Assembly (NCBI RefSeq): GCF_900129315.1
Contig: NZ_FQUS01000008.1
Location: 1 to 64,000, forward strand
Reading direction: 5' to 3'
DNA length: 64,000 bases
DNA from: Fodinibius roseus
GTDB taxonomy: Bacteria; Bacteroidota; Rhodothermia; Balneolales; Balneolaceae
Position numbers and translations under genes: made by a program. The notes beneath the pieces were generated by a model. That model made no database searches. It was given only the letters and a program-made list of their open reading frames with translations, and had not been told where the DNA came from. Of this stretch, positions 9,066 through 17,695 are shown in pieces. Numbering within the stretch: position 1 is the first letter of the stretch; every line of letters begins with the position of its first letter.

Positions 9066-9728
9066 ATGTACGGTTGCTGTAATTTCGATACCGACAAGCT
9101 CTATGACCTGCTCATCGTAGGTTCGGAACCCCAGGCGTGGGGCGCCGCGGCGGTCGCACATATGTTTAAGCAGAAGATATTAGTGGTGGGGCCCGGCCTG
9201 CCCACTTCTGAAGTGTTGGAAGAAGCGGAACCGGGAGGAAGAATTCCGCAAACGGATGTAAGGGAAAAGTTGCAATGGCTCAGCCGGCAGTCCGCCGGCC
9301 AGGCCATAAATACCCCCTCTTTTGCCGATAAACTTGCCACATGGTATTCCGATCCGGGCTGGGAGCTGTTCCGGGAATCGGGCCGGGTATCTGTTCTAAA
9401 CGGTGTCCCCGAGGTAGCCTTCCGGTACACCCTTCGAATACATAATGAGCGCTGCCACGGCCTGAACCTGCTGATTACCGGCAGGGAATCCCCGGGTGAT
9501 ATCGCTCCGCCTGCATTCGTCCCGCTCGAAGGCCTTGACGTCATGGAAATTCCAACAGACTCCAGGGGTAACATCCGGGTCAATGACCGGTTTGAAACAG
9601 GCGTCTTGGATGTTTATGCGGCCGGAAGCGCTATTGGCAAGCCTGCCTCCCCGGAGAAGGGGATCATGCAGGGTATCGCCATCGCACAACGAATTGTAAC
9701 CAATCATTTATCACTGCGCCATAAATGA
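9066..9728 (+). CDS. degenerate FAD-dependent oxidoreductase-like protein
   Basis: 220 residues, shorter than thioredoxin-reductase-like flavoproteins (~300). The N-terminus resembles a Rossmann beta-alpha-beta (DLLIVGSEPQAWGAA) but lacks the usual GxGxxG. The C-terminus (LDVYAAGSAIGKPASPEKG) resembles the FAD-binding YAAGD segment with Asp replaced by Ser. The NAD(P) domain is missing. It starts with MYGCC, a thiol pair at the extreme N-terminus. Last gene of the mercury operon, 55 bp after the dehydrogenase. It may be a non-catalytic thiol or metal-binding derivative; function unknown. Confidence 0.6.
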   Translation: MYGCCNFDTDKLYDLLIVGSEPQAWGAAAVAHMFKQKILVVGPGLPTSEVLEEAEPGGRIPQTDVREKLQWLSRQSAGQAINTPSFADKLATWYSDPGWELFRESGRVSVLNGVPEVAFRYTLRIHNERCHGLNLLITGRESPGDIAPPAFVPLEGLDVMEIPTDSRGNIRVNDRFETGVLDVYAAGSAIGKPASPEKGIMQGIAIAQRIVTNHLSLRHK

Positions 9729-9741
9729 TTGGGATTACAAG

Positions 9742-10150
9742 CTATTTTTTAAAACTGATGACAGCTTCCATCATTACGCCGTTAAATTCAGCACCGTCAT
9801 AAGGCGAACCGGCATAACCTTCTCCGTCATAGTTCTGAGTTACGTATTCCAGTTTGGCCAGTACATTTTTGGTGAGGAACCAACCCCCACCAATATTTAA
9901 GCGATTGATTTCAATGTCGCCGTTGGCTGTTTCACCGTCTACCAAGTTATATCGCCCGCCAATTTAGAGGTCTTCGTCGGCGCCATACTGGTTAAAAGTG
10001 CGTCGGTCATCAGCCGCTTTCAACTTGCCGGACGTATTTTCAAACACGTCGTAGAATTCCACCCACTGGTGCCAGAGCCCGATATGGTCGAACACGACAT
10101 GTAACAACTGGCTCTGGTATTAACCCGTTAGCTCTCCTTTGGGCATCAAA
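9742..10150 (-). pseudogene. remnant of an outer-membrane porin gene
   Basis: The intact-looking 67-residue end (VISFKK terminus, repeated aromatic-polar strands) continues upstream in the same frame as barrel-like sequence (FDHIGLWHQWVEFYDVFENT) but is broken by in-frame TAA codons at 9964-9966 and 10120-10122. Upstream of about 10150 the homology-like signal ends and the patatin gene begins at 10180. The pattern fits the C-terminal third of a phosphate-selective-porin-like protein that has decayed. Confidence 0.7.
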
Positions 10151-10179
10151 GATCTGAAAGTTTCCAAAACCAAACGGGC

Positions 10180-11046
10180 CTAATGCGTTCCGGAGGGCTC
10201 AACCGGCAGGGGTTGGCAGCCATATCCCTGTTCAAGGGCTCTTTTTGAAAACCGGTATGCTTCTTCAATGATCATTTCAGTCTTGCTGAAATCCAGCACG
10301 CTCGTAAGACGGGTATTAATACAGAGATCCAAGAGGTACAGCTCTGTATTTGCAGCAATTTTTTGAATATCAGTTCTCAATTTTTCGTGTTGGCTGACTT
10401 GGGCAGTACGAATGATCATATTAAACAATCCATTTACCGTGTTTTTAAACTGGTGCCTGCAATCGCTCAACATGCAATAAATGGCATCTGCTCCCATCTC
10501 GTAAGCTTTGTCTATAGGAATATTGTTGGTAATACCTCCGTCCACCAATTGTCTCCCGTTCATTAGCTGGGGAGGAAAATAGACCGGAATAGCGCAGCTG
10601 GCCATCAGAGCGGATAATAGCGATCCATTGTCCAGATATACCGATCCTGCTTTTTGAAGATCGGTTGCGACCACTGTTAGCGGGATATTGAGCTCTTTAA
10701 AAGTATCAACTGGGAGATTCCTTTTTAGGAACCGTTTTATACCTGATGGTTTAAACAAACTGGAAGCATTGCCCCATCTCCATAGAAGCTCAGAGTTGAA
10801 TCGATAAAGTTTTTGTTCTGAAATTTCTTTCCAAAGCTCTTTTAAATGACTTATATCCAACCCAGATGCAATGAAAGCCCCGTTAATTGCCCCAATTGAA
10901 GTACCGATAATAAAATCCGGTTTTGCTCCATGTTCCACCATCGCTTGATAAAATCCGATTTCGGCCGCGCCCTGAGCCCCGCCTCCGCAGAGAACGAGGG
11001 CCGTTTTTTTAGATTCGGCGGGCATACTATTGATTGTCCCCATCAT
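10180..11046 (-). CDS. patatin-like phospholipase / lipid acyl hydrolase
   Basis: 288 residues. The oxyanion loop LCGGGAQGAAEIG, the nucleophile elbow GTSIGAING (GxSxG) and the aspartate motif DGGITNNIP give the complete Ser-Asp dyad of bacterial patatins. No signal peptide is visible, so it probably works in the cytoplasm or at the inner membrane. The start at 11046 overlaps the upstream cytochrome gene by 20 bp; an internal Met at 11025 would abut it instead. Probably co-transcribed with the cytochrome gene. Confidence 0.85.
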   Translation of the reverse strand: MMGTINSMPAESKKTALVLCGGGAQGAAEIGFYQAMVEHGAKPDFIIGTSIGAINGAFIASGLDISHLKELWKEISEQKLYRFNSELLWRWGNASSLFKPSGIKRFLKRNLPVDTFKELNIPLTVVATDLQKAGSVYLDNGSLLSALMASCAIPVYFPPQLMNGRQLVDGGITNNIPIDKAYEMGADAIYCMLSDCRHQFKNTVNGLFNMIIRTAQVSQHEKLRTDIQKIAANTELYLLDLCINTRLTSVLDFSKTEMIIEEAYRFSKRALEQGYGCQPLPVEPSGTH

Positions 11047-11950
11047 TTATCTTCAATTCTCCGGTATTCCACGGACGAGTTCGTTGGTTGTATCTTTTTG
11101 CAACCTGTATAACATCTTCCTGCGAAATTCTAGTTTGACTGCCTTCACTCTCGCCACGTAGATAATTTAGTATGGCAGCTATTTCTGCCGCACTTAATCG
11201 TGCCTTAAATGAGGGCATGCTGCCTTGATATTGTTGTTCTTGTACTTCAATCTCACCTTGTAGACCATGAAGTAAAATTCGGATGGGAACGGATTTATTG
11301 CCGGTGACCCACTCAGAATCGACCAGTGGTGGGAAAGCGCCCGATACCCCTTCTGCATTAGCTCCATGGCAGGAGGAACAGTTTTGAGAATATAGGTTTT
11401 CACCATTTAATAAGGCCGGATCCCCTTCCTCATTGAAAGGTGTCTCGCTAGGCTCATCCAGTCCGGGAATCATCCTTCTCATATTGCCATACTCTTCGGA
11501 GAGACGACGGTTCATCCGGGCCATATTTTGCTGGCCCATCCGCTGGTGCATTCGGGCCATCTGATCGTGCATGCCCATCATCTGGCTATACCACTCACCG
11601 GTCATATGACTCTGCATGTGCATGCCCATACCTTCAGCCATCATCTTATCGCCCTGCATATGACGCCCCATGTTGCCAGTCATCATTTGGCGGTGGCTGA
11701 CATCCATATCATCGTGCATTTTCTGCATCTGGTTGTAGAGCGATTGTAAGTCAGACGGCAGAGTGTCCATTGCGCCTTCATAGTTTGTCAACAGCTTTTT
11801 GTAATTAGATTGCAGAGAATCATAGGCGGTTTCTAATTCCTCCCGTTGTTCCTCACTCATATAGCCAGAGCCTCCCATTTGACATGAGGATAGAAAAACG
11901 AGGAGTCCTACTATTACCAGATAAAATCCAATGTCTTTTTTATTCATCAT
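11027..11950 (-). CDS. Met-rich lipoprotein with a C-terminal cytochrome c domain
   Basis: 307 residues with a lipoprotein signal (LVFLSSC, Cys ~23). Residues ~30-90 look helical/coiled. Residues ~90-160 are very rich in Met and His (repeats such as GNMGRHMQGDKMMAEGMGMH), as in periplasmic copper- or silver-binding proteins. A class I cytochrome c domain follows with the haem motif CSSCH near residue 190 and a probable Met axial ligand in GSMPSFKARLS. The combination suggests a surface metal sponge able to take part in redox of bound Cu. Follows the ATP-cone/glycoamylase gene by 52 bp and overlaps the patatin. Confidence 0.8.
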   Translation of the reverse strand: MMNKKDIGFYLVIVGLLVFLSSCQMGGSGYMSEEQREELETAYDSLQSNYKKLLTNYEGAMDTLPSDLQSLYNQMQKMHDDMDVSHRQMMTGNMGRHMQGDKMMAEGMGMHMQSHMTGEWYSQMMGMHDQMARMHQRMGQQNMARMNRRLSEEYGNMRRMIPGLDEPSETPFNEEGDPALLNGENLYSQNCSSCHGANAEGVSGAFPPLVDSEWVTGNKSVPIRILLHGLQGEIEVQEQQYQGSMPSFKARLSAAEIAAILNYLRGESEGSQTRISQEDVIQVAKRYNQRTRPWNTGELKINDGDNQ

Positions 11951-12002
11951 AACTCTCTTCTCAAGTTAAAGTTAATTCATGATAAACTTCTTTTAATAGG
12001 AT

Positions 12003-13532
12003 TCATAACCATCCGTTTCTAAATCCTGCTTTTTTTAATCCATTCACAAGATACCTGGATCCACGCATAAGCTTCCAGATCAATCCGGTCCTATAATTTT
12101 CGATCATCAAGACAACAGGCCCAAGATTGATACCATAATGATAAGAAGACGTCCACCCATCCCGGGTTTTTTGGTTATTGGGATAACTAAGATTGAAACT
12201 ACATCTCAGGCAATATTTCCCCGTAATCTGGGGATACACATCTTGGAAATTTTGGATGGTTGGCAATACAATTTCAGGGGCGAAGGGTAGTGAAGCGACT
12301 ACAGCCCACGGGGCAACCGTGCCATCATCGGGGCCGTAGGGTGCGCCACGGGCGATATAGCCAAAGAAGGAGCGTTCAATGCCGTTGACTTTTTTTGTGC
12401 TCCAACCCGGGCCGTCGCTGGCTGTTATTCCCCAGAAATTTTCTCCATAGCCTTGAAAATCCAATGGATTCCGTATGGCGTATTCGCGCTGGATATAGGT
12501 AGCCCGACGGCTGTTTTCAAAATAATCGAATCCCTTTTCTCGGGTAAACGCATCCTGGATACCACGAAAATCCACCCAGATGGGCGAATATTGGTGGATA
12601 AACAGGGGGCCGCCGTAGATGAATTCATAACCAAATATCTTTTTCCATTCATAGGAAGAAGTCCAGGCTTTGTAGCTTTCCTTCGGCAACGGTTGGGACG
12701 GAGAGCCAAGAGCAAGGAAGTACAGGAGTCCAGCCTCGTCATATCCTTCCCAACGATATGGCAGAAAGCCGTCCTCTGGTGTCCACCCGTGGGTGATTGT
12801 GGCCTTACCGTTGCAGGCCCATTTCCAATCGACACGGCGATAAATATCATCGGCCAGGGTACGTATTTCCTGTTCCTGTTTGGTATCGCGGTCAAAAAAA
12901 GCGGCAGCCAGAAGCATGCCAGCCAGCAGAATACCGGTATCGATCGTCGACAATTCGCACTTTCCAGCACGTTTCCCAGTCTTCATATCCAGAAAATGAT
13001 AATAGAAGCCTTTGTGTCCGGTAGCATTTGGAGCGGGACTTTGCTCGCTGGTCCAAAAAAAGCGCAGGGTGGATAAGGTACGTTGAATTGCTTCCCTTCG
13101 TGATATCCAGTCGCGTTCGACTCCTACCACATAGGCTCCTAGTGCAAAACCGACCGATGCTATACTGGCAGGCGAACCCAACTGTGAATTGTCTGCTACC
13201 AGCCCGTTATTCGGATTGGTTTCATGCAAGAAATAATCGAAAGCGTGGCGTTGCAACCTATCCAGTCTTTCACTATCAAAGTCGAGAGGTGGTTCGTGTT
13301 CTGTTGGTATTTTTTCGAATCGAATATTTTCTGATTTTTTGGGAAGCTGGCGAAATGCTTCTTCTGTTATCCTTTGGGTAGAAATACCATCATAGAGTTT
13401 ATCCTCTATAGCCTTAATTACCTGGTCAATCACTTTGGAATCAGCACCGGTAGCAACCAGCATACGGCGGAGCTTGGCCTTATTGAAAGGTTCTCTGTCT
13501 CCGGAGGCTTTGGTAACGTTGATAGTTTTCAT
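12003..13532 (-). CDS. ATP-cone domain fused to a glycoamylase (PF10091/GH144-like) domain
   Basis: 509 residues from the Met at 13532. Residues ~1-75 form an ATP-cone: INVTKASGDREPFNKAKLRR...LYDGISTQRITEEAF, close to the N-terminus of the protein at 17692-18543. Residues ~90-500 resemble bacterial glycoamylase proteins: RLQRHAFDYFLHETNPNNGL, GITASDGPGW and PEDGFLPYRWEGYDEA are recognisable segments. No signal peptide is visible, so unlike most family members it should be cytoplasmic. The fusion of a nucleotide-sensing domain with a glucan-hydrolase-like domain is unusual. Last gene of the AMP-phosphorylase operon proper. Confidence 0.75.
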   Translation of the reverse strand: MKTINVTKASGDREPFNKAKLRRMLVATGADSKVIDQVIKAIEDKLYDGISTQRITEEAFRQLPKKSENIRFEKIPTEHEPPLDFDSERLDRLQRHAFDYFLHETNPNNGLVADNSQLGSPASIASVGFALGAYVVGVERDWISRREAIQRTLSTLRFFWTSEQSPAPNATGHKGFYYHFLDMKTGKRAGKCELSTIDTGILLAGMLLAAAFFDRDTKQEQEIRTLADDIYRRVDWKWACNGKATITHGWTPEDGFLPYRWEGYDEAGLLYFLALGSPSQPLPKESYKAWTSSYEWKKIFGYEFIYGGPLFIHQYSPIWVDFRGIQDAFTREKGFDYFENSRRATYIQREYAIRNPLDFQGYGENFWGITASDGPGWSTKKVNGIERSFFGYIARGAPYGPDDGTVAPWAVVASLPFAPEIVLPTIQNFQDVYPQITGKYCLRCSFNLSYPNNQKTRDGWTSSYHYGINLGPVVLMIENYRTGLIWKLMRGSRYLVNGLKKAGFRNGWL

Positions 13533-13564
13533 AACGCTAATAGATGTTATCATGCTTCAGTCGT

Positions 13565-13870
13565 TTAGGTACCACAGAACTTCTTGTCAAATTGCTGTTT
13601 CCATCCATTCAAGTCTAGTATGTCTGCAACAGTTGAAATAGGCGGTTTTTCATAATAGGTGTCATCAATTGCAAGTACCGGCAAAATTAGCGGATTACCC
13701 AATACCGATACCAGCTGCTTAGCTTTTTCCGTATCGAACCGCAGGTCAATGAAGGTAAATGACCTCTGCTTCTCCCGCAGTAGATGAACCAGCTCGCGTA
13801 GGTAGTCGCACCACTCCTTGCAGTAAATGATTATCGTTGAATTTTCTTCGGGTTCCTTGCTAATCTCCAT
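13565..13870 (-). CDS. glutaredoxin-like thiol protein
   Basis: 101 residues. The start at 13870 is chosen because GAGGA lies 7 bases upstream; a longer frame begins at 13903. The fold pattern is thioredoxin/glutaredoxin: a beta strand STIIIYCKEWCDYLREL with a C-x3-C instead of the usual C-x2-C, then FTFIDLRFDTEKAKQL, then NPLILPVLAID (cis-Pro region). A second Cys is near the C-terminus. The altered spacing may change redox activity or create a metal site. Lies between prs and the ATP-cone/glycoamylase gene. Confidence 0.65.
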   Translation of the reverse strand: MEISKEPEENSTIIIYCKEWCDYLRELVHLLREKQRSFTFIDLRFDTEKAKQLVSVLGNPLILPVLAIDDTYYEKPPISTVADILDLNGWKQQFDKKFCGT

Positions 13871-13909
13871 AGTTTTTTCCTCGTTGTTCAGTTTCATATT
13901 CATCTTTTT

Positions 13910-14800
13910 TTAGTAAAAATTCGTGTTTTGAATAAAATCCACATAGAGCTTCTCAAGCCCTATTTGGTTAGAGGGATGAGGAATGGTATTGCAGGTTACA
14001 ATTTGTTTAGTCCCTGCATCCTGTAGTTCGTTGTAAGCATCACCGGCAAATACCGCATGAACACCGATACAAACGGGAGCCTTCATCCCGGCCCGTTCCA
14101 GATGGCCAACCGTCTCAATCATGGTACGGGCAGTGGAAATAATGTCATCCACCAAAACGGGCGTATGATCCTTGTATGTTTCAACCTGTGGTACCGAGAC
14201 TTCCACATCGCGGTCGCCGCGGCGGGTTTTCTCCAGGATAATGAACGGGGCGCCTGCATCTCGGGCTACCTCTGCCACCCACTGCTCGCTTTCACTGTCC
14301 GGACCGATTAGCACCGGTTGATCGATGTTGCTTTTTATCCAGTTGGATATATGGGCTGCGGCATGGACAATTTCCGTGGGTACGGAATAAATTTCAGCCA
14401 GTGAAGGGTGGCGGTGCAAATGTGGATCTACTGTAATCAGGGAGCGGGCAAACTGCGAAACCAGGGCCGCAAAATATTTCGAGGTGACGCCTTCCCCGGG
14501 CTTGAACTGCTTGTCCTGACGCATGTACGCCAGGTATGGGGCCACCAGACAAGTACACCGTCCGCCCAGGTTTTTGATGGTTTGAGACAAGAAATACAGG
14601 GGGAGCAGTTTACTGTCGGGACGATCCAGGCTGCAGACCAGGATGCACCTCCTGTTTTTCACATCCGATGCGACCCGGATATAGGTTTCACCGTCGGGAA
14701 AAGAACGGATCTCAGCCTGTCCGATTTCGGCATCAACCGATTGCGCAAGCGAGTCTGTCAGGGTTTCATTTCCGGGCAAAGCAAAAATAATCGGTTTCAT
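13910..14800 (-). CDS. prs: ribose-phosphate pyrophosphokinase
   Basis: 296 residues. Makes PRPP from ribose 5-phosphate and ATP. It has the N-terminal SFPDGETYIR segment, the catalytic-loop region VDPHLHRHPSL, and the PRPP-binding loop VLVDDIISTARTM. It is somewhat shorter than classical housekeeping enzymes (~310-320), as in archaeal-like or salvage-associated copies. It overlaps the upstream phosphorylase gene by 4 bp, so both are made together. Probably an operon-dedicated isozyme rather than the only PRPP synthetase of the cell. Confidence 0.9.
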   Translation of the reverse strand: MKPIIFALPGNETLTDSLAQSVDAEIGQAEIRSFPDGETYIRVASDVKNRRCILVCSLDRPDSKLLPLYFLSQTIKNLGGRCTCLVAPYLAYMRQDKQFKPGEGVTSKYFAALVSQFARSLITVDPHLHRHPSLAEIYSVPTEIVHAAAHISNWIKSNIDQPVLIGPDSESEQWVAEVARDAGAPFIILEKTRRGDRDVEVSVPQVETYKDHTPVLVDDIISTARTMIETVGHLERAGMKAPVCIGVHAVFAGDAYNELQDAGTKQIVTCNTIPHPSNQIGLEKLYVDFIQNTNFY

Positions 14801-16305
14801 GAGGTGATCTCCAGGATATTTGATTGCGATTGAACATACTCCAGGGCATATTTGAGGGTGCCGCGGGCTTCTGCGTGGATGGTTATCAGTGGCTGGCCTG
14901 TTTCGATCCTGGTATCGAGGGGCGTATGAAGCGTCAGCCCGGCCGTGGCATCATGCGGAGCGCCGGCCAGCTTGGCTATTTTTGCCAGCCGGCGATTATC
15001 AATGACTGAAACCGTTCCAGGGTGTTCTGCTGTAATTTCATGTGTGAATGGTGCGGTTCCGGGTTCACTGAACCCGCCTTGGGCTTCACAGATGGCATGA
15101 AACTTTTCCCACGCTGTTCCGTTTTTCAGGATGGATTCAGCTCTGCTTTCGCCTTCGCCGTGTGTAGCAAGCCCGGCAATTTCCAGCAGGCTTCCCGCCA
15201 GCAACAGGGCTCGCTGCTTTAAATCTTCGGGTGCATTCTGGCTGTTCTGCAATACCGCCAGAACATCCCGTGCCTCCAGCGCCGGACCGATACCGCGGCC
15301 CACAGGCTGGGTACCTTCGGTTTGGATAACTTCAACGGTCAGGCCGATGGCTGATCCTACCGAAGAGAAGTACCGGCTTAGTTGTTGTGCCGCTTCAGGA
15401 GTTCTCACCTTAGCGGTAGGTCCAACCGGGATGTCGATGATCACATGGGTGGAACCTGCTGCCGCTTTTTTGGACAGTACGGAGGCAATCATCTGTCCTT
15501 CGCTGTCAATATCCAGCGCCCGTTCCACCCCGATCAGAATGTCATCAGCCGGACTCAGCCTAACAGCCCCGCCCCAAACCACACAGCCGCCTTCCTGTTC
15601 CACCACTTTTCTTATATGGCCGATGGAAAGATCTACGGGAGCCATAGTTTCCATAGTGTCTGCCGTCCCGGCCGGGGAGGTGATAGCCCTGGAGGAAGTT
15701 TTTGGTATGGTAAGGCCAGCCGCAGCCGCAATGGCTACCACGATAGGCGTTGTCCGGTTACCGGGCAGTCCGCCCACGCAGTGCTTGTCGGCAATGATGT
15801 CGCGGGTCCAAGTAAGCTGTGATCCGGCCTTGATCATGGCCCGGGAAAGAGAAATGATTTCATTCAATTTTAGCCGGTCTCCGGCGCAGGCGGTAACGAA
15901 CGCGGAAAGTTCGGCCGTCGAATATTTGTGGTTGGCAATATCTGAGATGATATGCTCATAGGCTTCCGGCCCGAGTGTTTGCCCATATATTTTGGCCCGT
16001 ACCTTACTCATGGACCCGGCGGGCTGCAGGTGAGCAAACCTGATCGTATCGCCTTCCTGTGCATTCAGTTTGTTCCACGCACTTGTTGAGAGACTGGCCT
16101 CGTCATGGGCAAGAAGATCGGAATGAATTACATTCAGGGTGGCAATAATGGTTTTGTCCCCGACGGTTACCATCAGCCGGGTCAGGGCCGAAAATCCTTC
16201 GGAGATGCACACGGGACAGTCGGAACGCATATATACCACAAACTCTTTCCGAGTATCAATGCCAAGCCATTTTAACCTGAGGTTTGTAGTTTCTCCAGTA
16301 TCCAT
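14797..16305 (-). CDS. thymidine-phosphorylase family protein, AMP-phosphorylase-like
   Basis: 502 residues, with an N-terminal ~90-residue extension typical of archaeal AMP phosphorylases and related bacterial proteins, then the nucleoside phosphorylase II fold: VGGLPGNRTTPIVVAIAAA near the phosphate site, TSSRAITSPAGTADTMETM, and GGAVRLSPADDILI. AMP phosphorylases split NMPs with phosphate into base and ribose 1,5-bisphosphate. The adjacent prs gene and 4-bp overlap support a role in NMP ribose metabolism. Whether the substrate is AMP or a deoxynucleoside is not settled by sequence. Confidence 0.8.
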   Translation of the reverse strand: MDTGETTNLRLKWLGIDTRKEFVVYMRSDCPVCISEGFSALTRLMVTVGDKTIIATLNVIHSDLLAHDEASLSTSAWNKLNAQEGDTIRFAHLQPAGSMSKVRAKIYGQTLGPEAYEHIISDIANHKYSTAELSAFVTACAGDRLKLNEIISLSRAMIKAGSQLTWTRDIIADKHCVGGLPGNRTTPIVVAIAAAAGLTIPKTSSRAITSPAGTADTMETMAPVDLSIGHIRKVVEQEGGCVVWGGAVRLSPADDILIGVERALDIDSEGQMIASVLSKKAAAGSTHVIIDIPVGPTAKVRTPEAAQQLSRYFSSVGSAIGLTVEVIQTEGTQPVGRGIGPALEARDVLAVLQNSQNAPEDLKQRALLLAGSLLEIAGLATHGEGESRAESILKNGTAWEKFHAICEAQGGFSEPGTAPFTHEITAEHPGTVSVIDNRRLAKIAKLAGAPHDATAGLTLHTPLDTRIETGQPLITIHAEARGTLKYALEYVQSQSNILEITS

Positions 16306-16318
16306 TTTGTAGTATGTG

Positions 16319-17695
16319 CTAAAGGTTAAATTTTCTGATTTCGTACAGATCCGGTATCCGAACCTGCCATCCGAATACGTCTTTTAATTTTACCCGCAGG
16401 ATATCCGAAGCCTGGGGTTCGCCGTGAACGATGTACACCTTTTCCGGGGCTTCGGTGATATCGCCGGCCCAGTCCAGCAGTTCACGCTGGTCGGCATGAC
16501 CAGACAACCCCTGCAGGTACTCGACGCGTGCCCGTACCGGATAATATTTTCCGTAAAATTTTATTTCACCTGTTCCATCCAACAGTTGTCGTCCGCGGGT
16601 GCCTTCGGCCTGGTAACCCGCCAGCATCACGGTGGTTTCGGGCCGGCCTATATATTGCTGCAGGTAGGTGAGCACCCGTCCGCCGGTGACCATGCCGCTG
16701 CCGGCAATCACTATTTTGGGTTGGGGATCGTCGATAATATCCCACGTTTCTTTGAATGACTGAACCAGGCGGATTCTGCGGCACATCTCCGTACACTCTT
16801 GCGGGCTCAGGGTATGCCATTGGGCATGCTTGTGGAACAGTTCCAGCACACTGGCGCCCATCGGGCTGTCCATAATGACTGGCAGCGACGGAGGGATCTT
16901 GTTCTGGCGGTCCAGCTGCCAAAGCAGATACATCAGCAGTTGCGTGCGCTCCACGGCAAAGCTGGGGATGATCAGGGTACCGCCCTTTTCTGCCGTCTGT
17001 TGAACGATGCGCTGAAGCTTGACTTCTACATCTTCAACCGGATGGAAGCGATCACCATAGGTGCTTTCGATCAGCAGCACATCTGCTTTTTGGGGTTTTT
17101 GGGGTGCTTTCAACAGTGGATCAAGTATCCGACCTACGTCCCCGGAAAAAACGAAGCGCTTGCCATGGGCTTCGATTTCTATGAACGTTGCCCCAAGAAT
17201 GTGGCCGTTGTATTGGAATCGGACACTAATATCGTTATCAACAGTAATCCATTCGCCCTCCTGTTGATCTTCAAACAGGGGGAGCGTGCGTTCTACCTCG
17301 TCGGTATTGTAAAGCGGTACGGCAGGATCATGTTTAGTAAAACCTTTTTCATTAGCCCTTCGGGCATCTTCCTCCTGGATTTTCGCGCTGTCGCGGAGGA
17401 TGATTTCGGCGATGTCCAGCGTGGGAGCCGTGCCCCGGATCGGGGCGTTGTATCCCATCTTTACCAGGCGCGGCAAAAAGCCGGTATGGTCCATGTGCCC
17501 GTGGGTCAGCAATACGAAATCAATCCGGGAGACATCGAACGGGAGCTGTTGCCAGTTAAGCTGACGCAGTTTTTTGACGCCCTGGAACATGCCGCAATCC
17601 ACCAGTATGGTTTTACCCGGAAGCTCTACCAGGTATTTGGAGCCGGTTACGGTTCCGGCCGCTCCGAGGAAGTGTATGTTTGCTGAGCGTCTCAT
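16319..17695 (-). CDS. beta-CASP metallo-beta-lactamase, RNA-processing-exonuclease-like
   Basis: 458 residues. The metal-binding motif HGHMDH near residue 65, a second His region (YNGHILGATF), the aspartate in FSGDVGR, and C-terminal motifs GSGMVTGGRV and HGEPQASD are those of bacterial Ysh1/CPSF73-like beta-CASP nucleases. These enzymes cut or digest RNA. It overlaps the ATP-cone/nuclease gene upstream by 4 bp and precedes the AMP-phosphorylase by 13 bp, so an RNA-to-NMP role feeding the phosphorylase is a reasonable inference. Confidence 0.85.
   Translation of the reverse strand: MRRSANIHFLGAAGTVTGSKYLVELPGKTILVDCGMFQGVKKLRQLNWQQLPFDVSRIDFVLLTHGHMDHTGFLPRLVKMGYNAPIRGTAPTLDIAEIILRDSAKIQEEDARRANEKGFTKHDPAVPLYNTDEVERTLPLFEDQQEGEWITVDNDISVRFQYNGHILGATFIEIEAHGKRFVFSGDVGRILDPLLKAPQKPQKADVLLIESTYGDRFHPVEDVEVKLQRIVQQTAEKGGTLIIPSFAVERTQLLMYLLWQLDRQNKIPPSLPVIMDSPMGASVLELFHKHAQWHTLSPQECTEMCRRIRLVQSFKETWDIIDDPQPKIVIAGSGMVTGGRVLTYLQQYIGRPETTVMLAGYQAEGTRGRQLLDGTGEIKFYGKYYPVRARVEYLQGLSGHADQRELLDWAGDITEAPEKVYIVHGEPQASDILRVKLKDVFGWQVRIPDLYEIRKFNL

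Noticed and set aside
11528-11749. His-rich + strand frame
   Set aside because: Antisense of the Met-rich part of the cytochrome c lipoprotein, for the same ATG/CAT reason.
15131-15961. 276-residue + strand frame, long enough to be a gene
   Set aside because: Antisense of the AMP-phosphorylase-like gene, which has clear family motifs; Ser/Arg-rich shadow composition.
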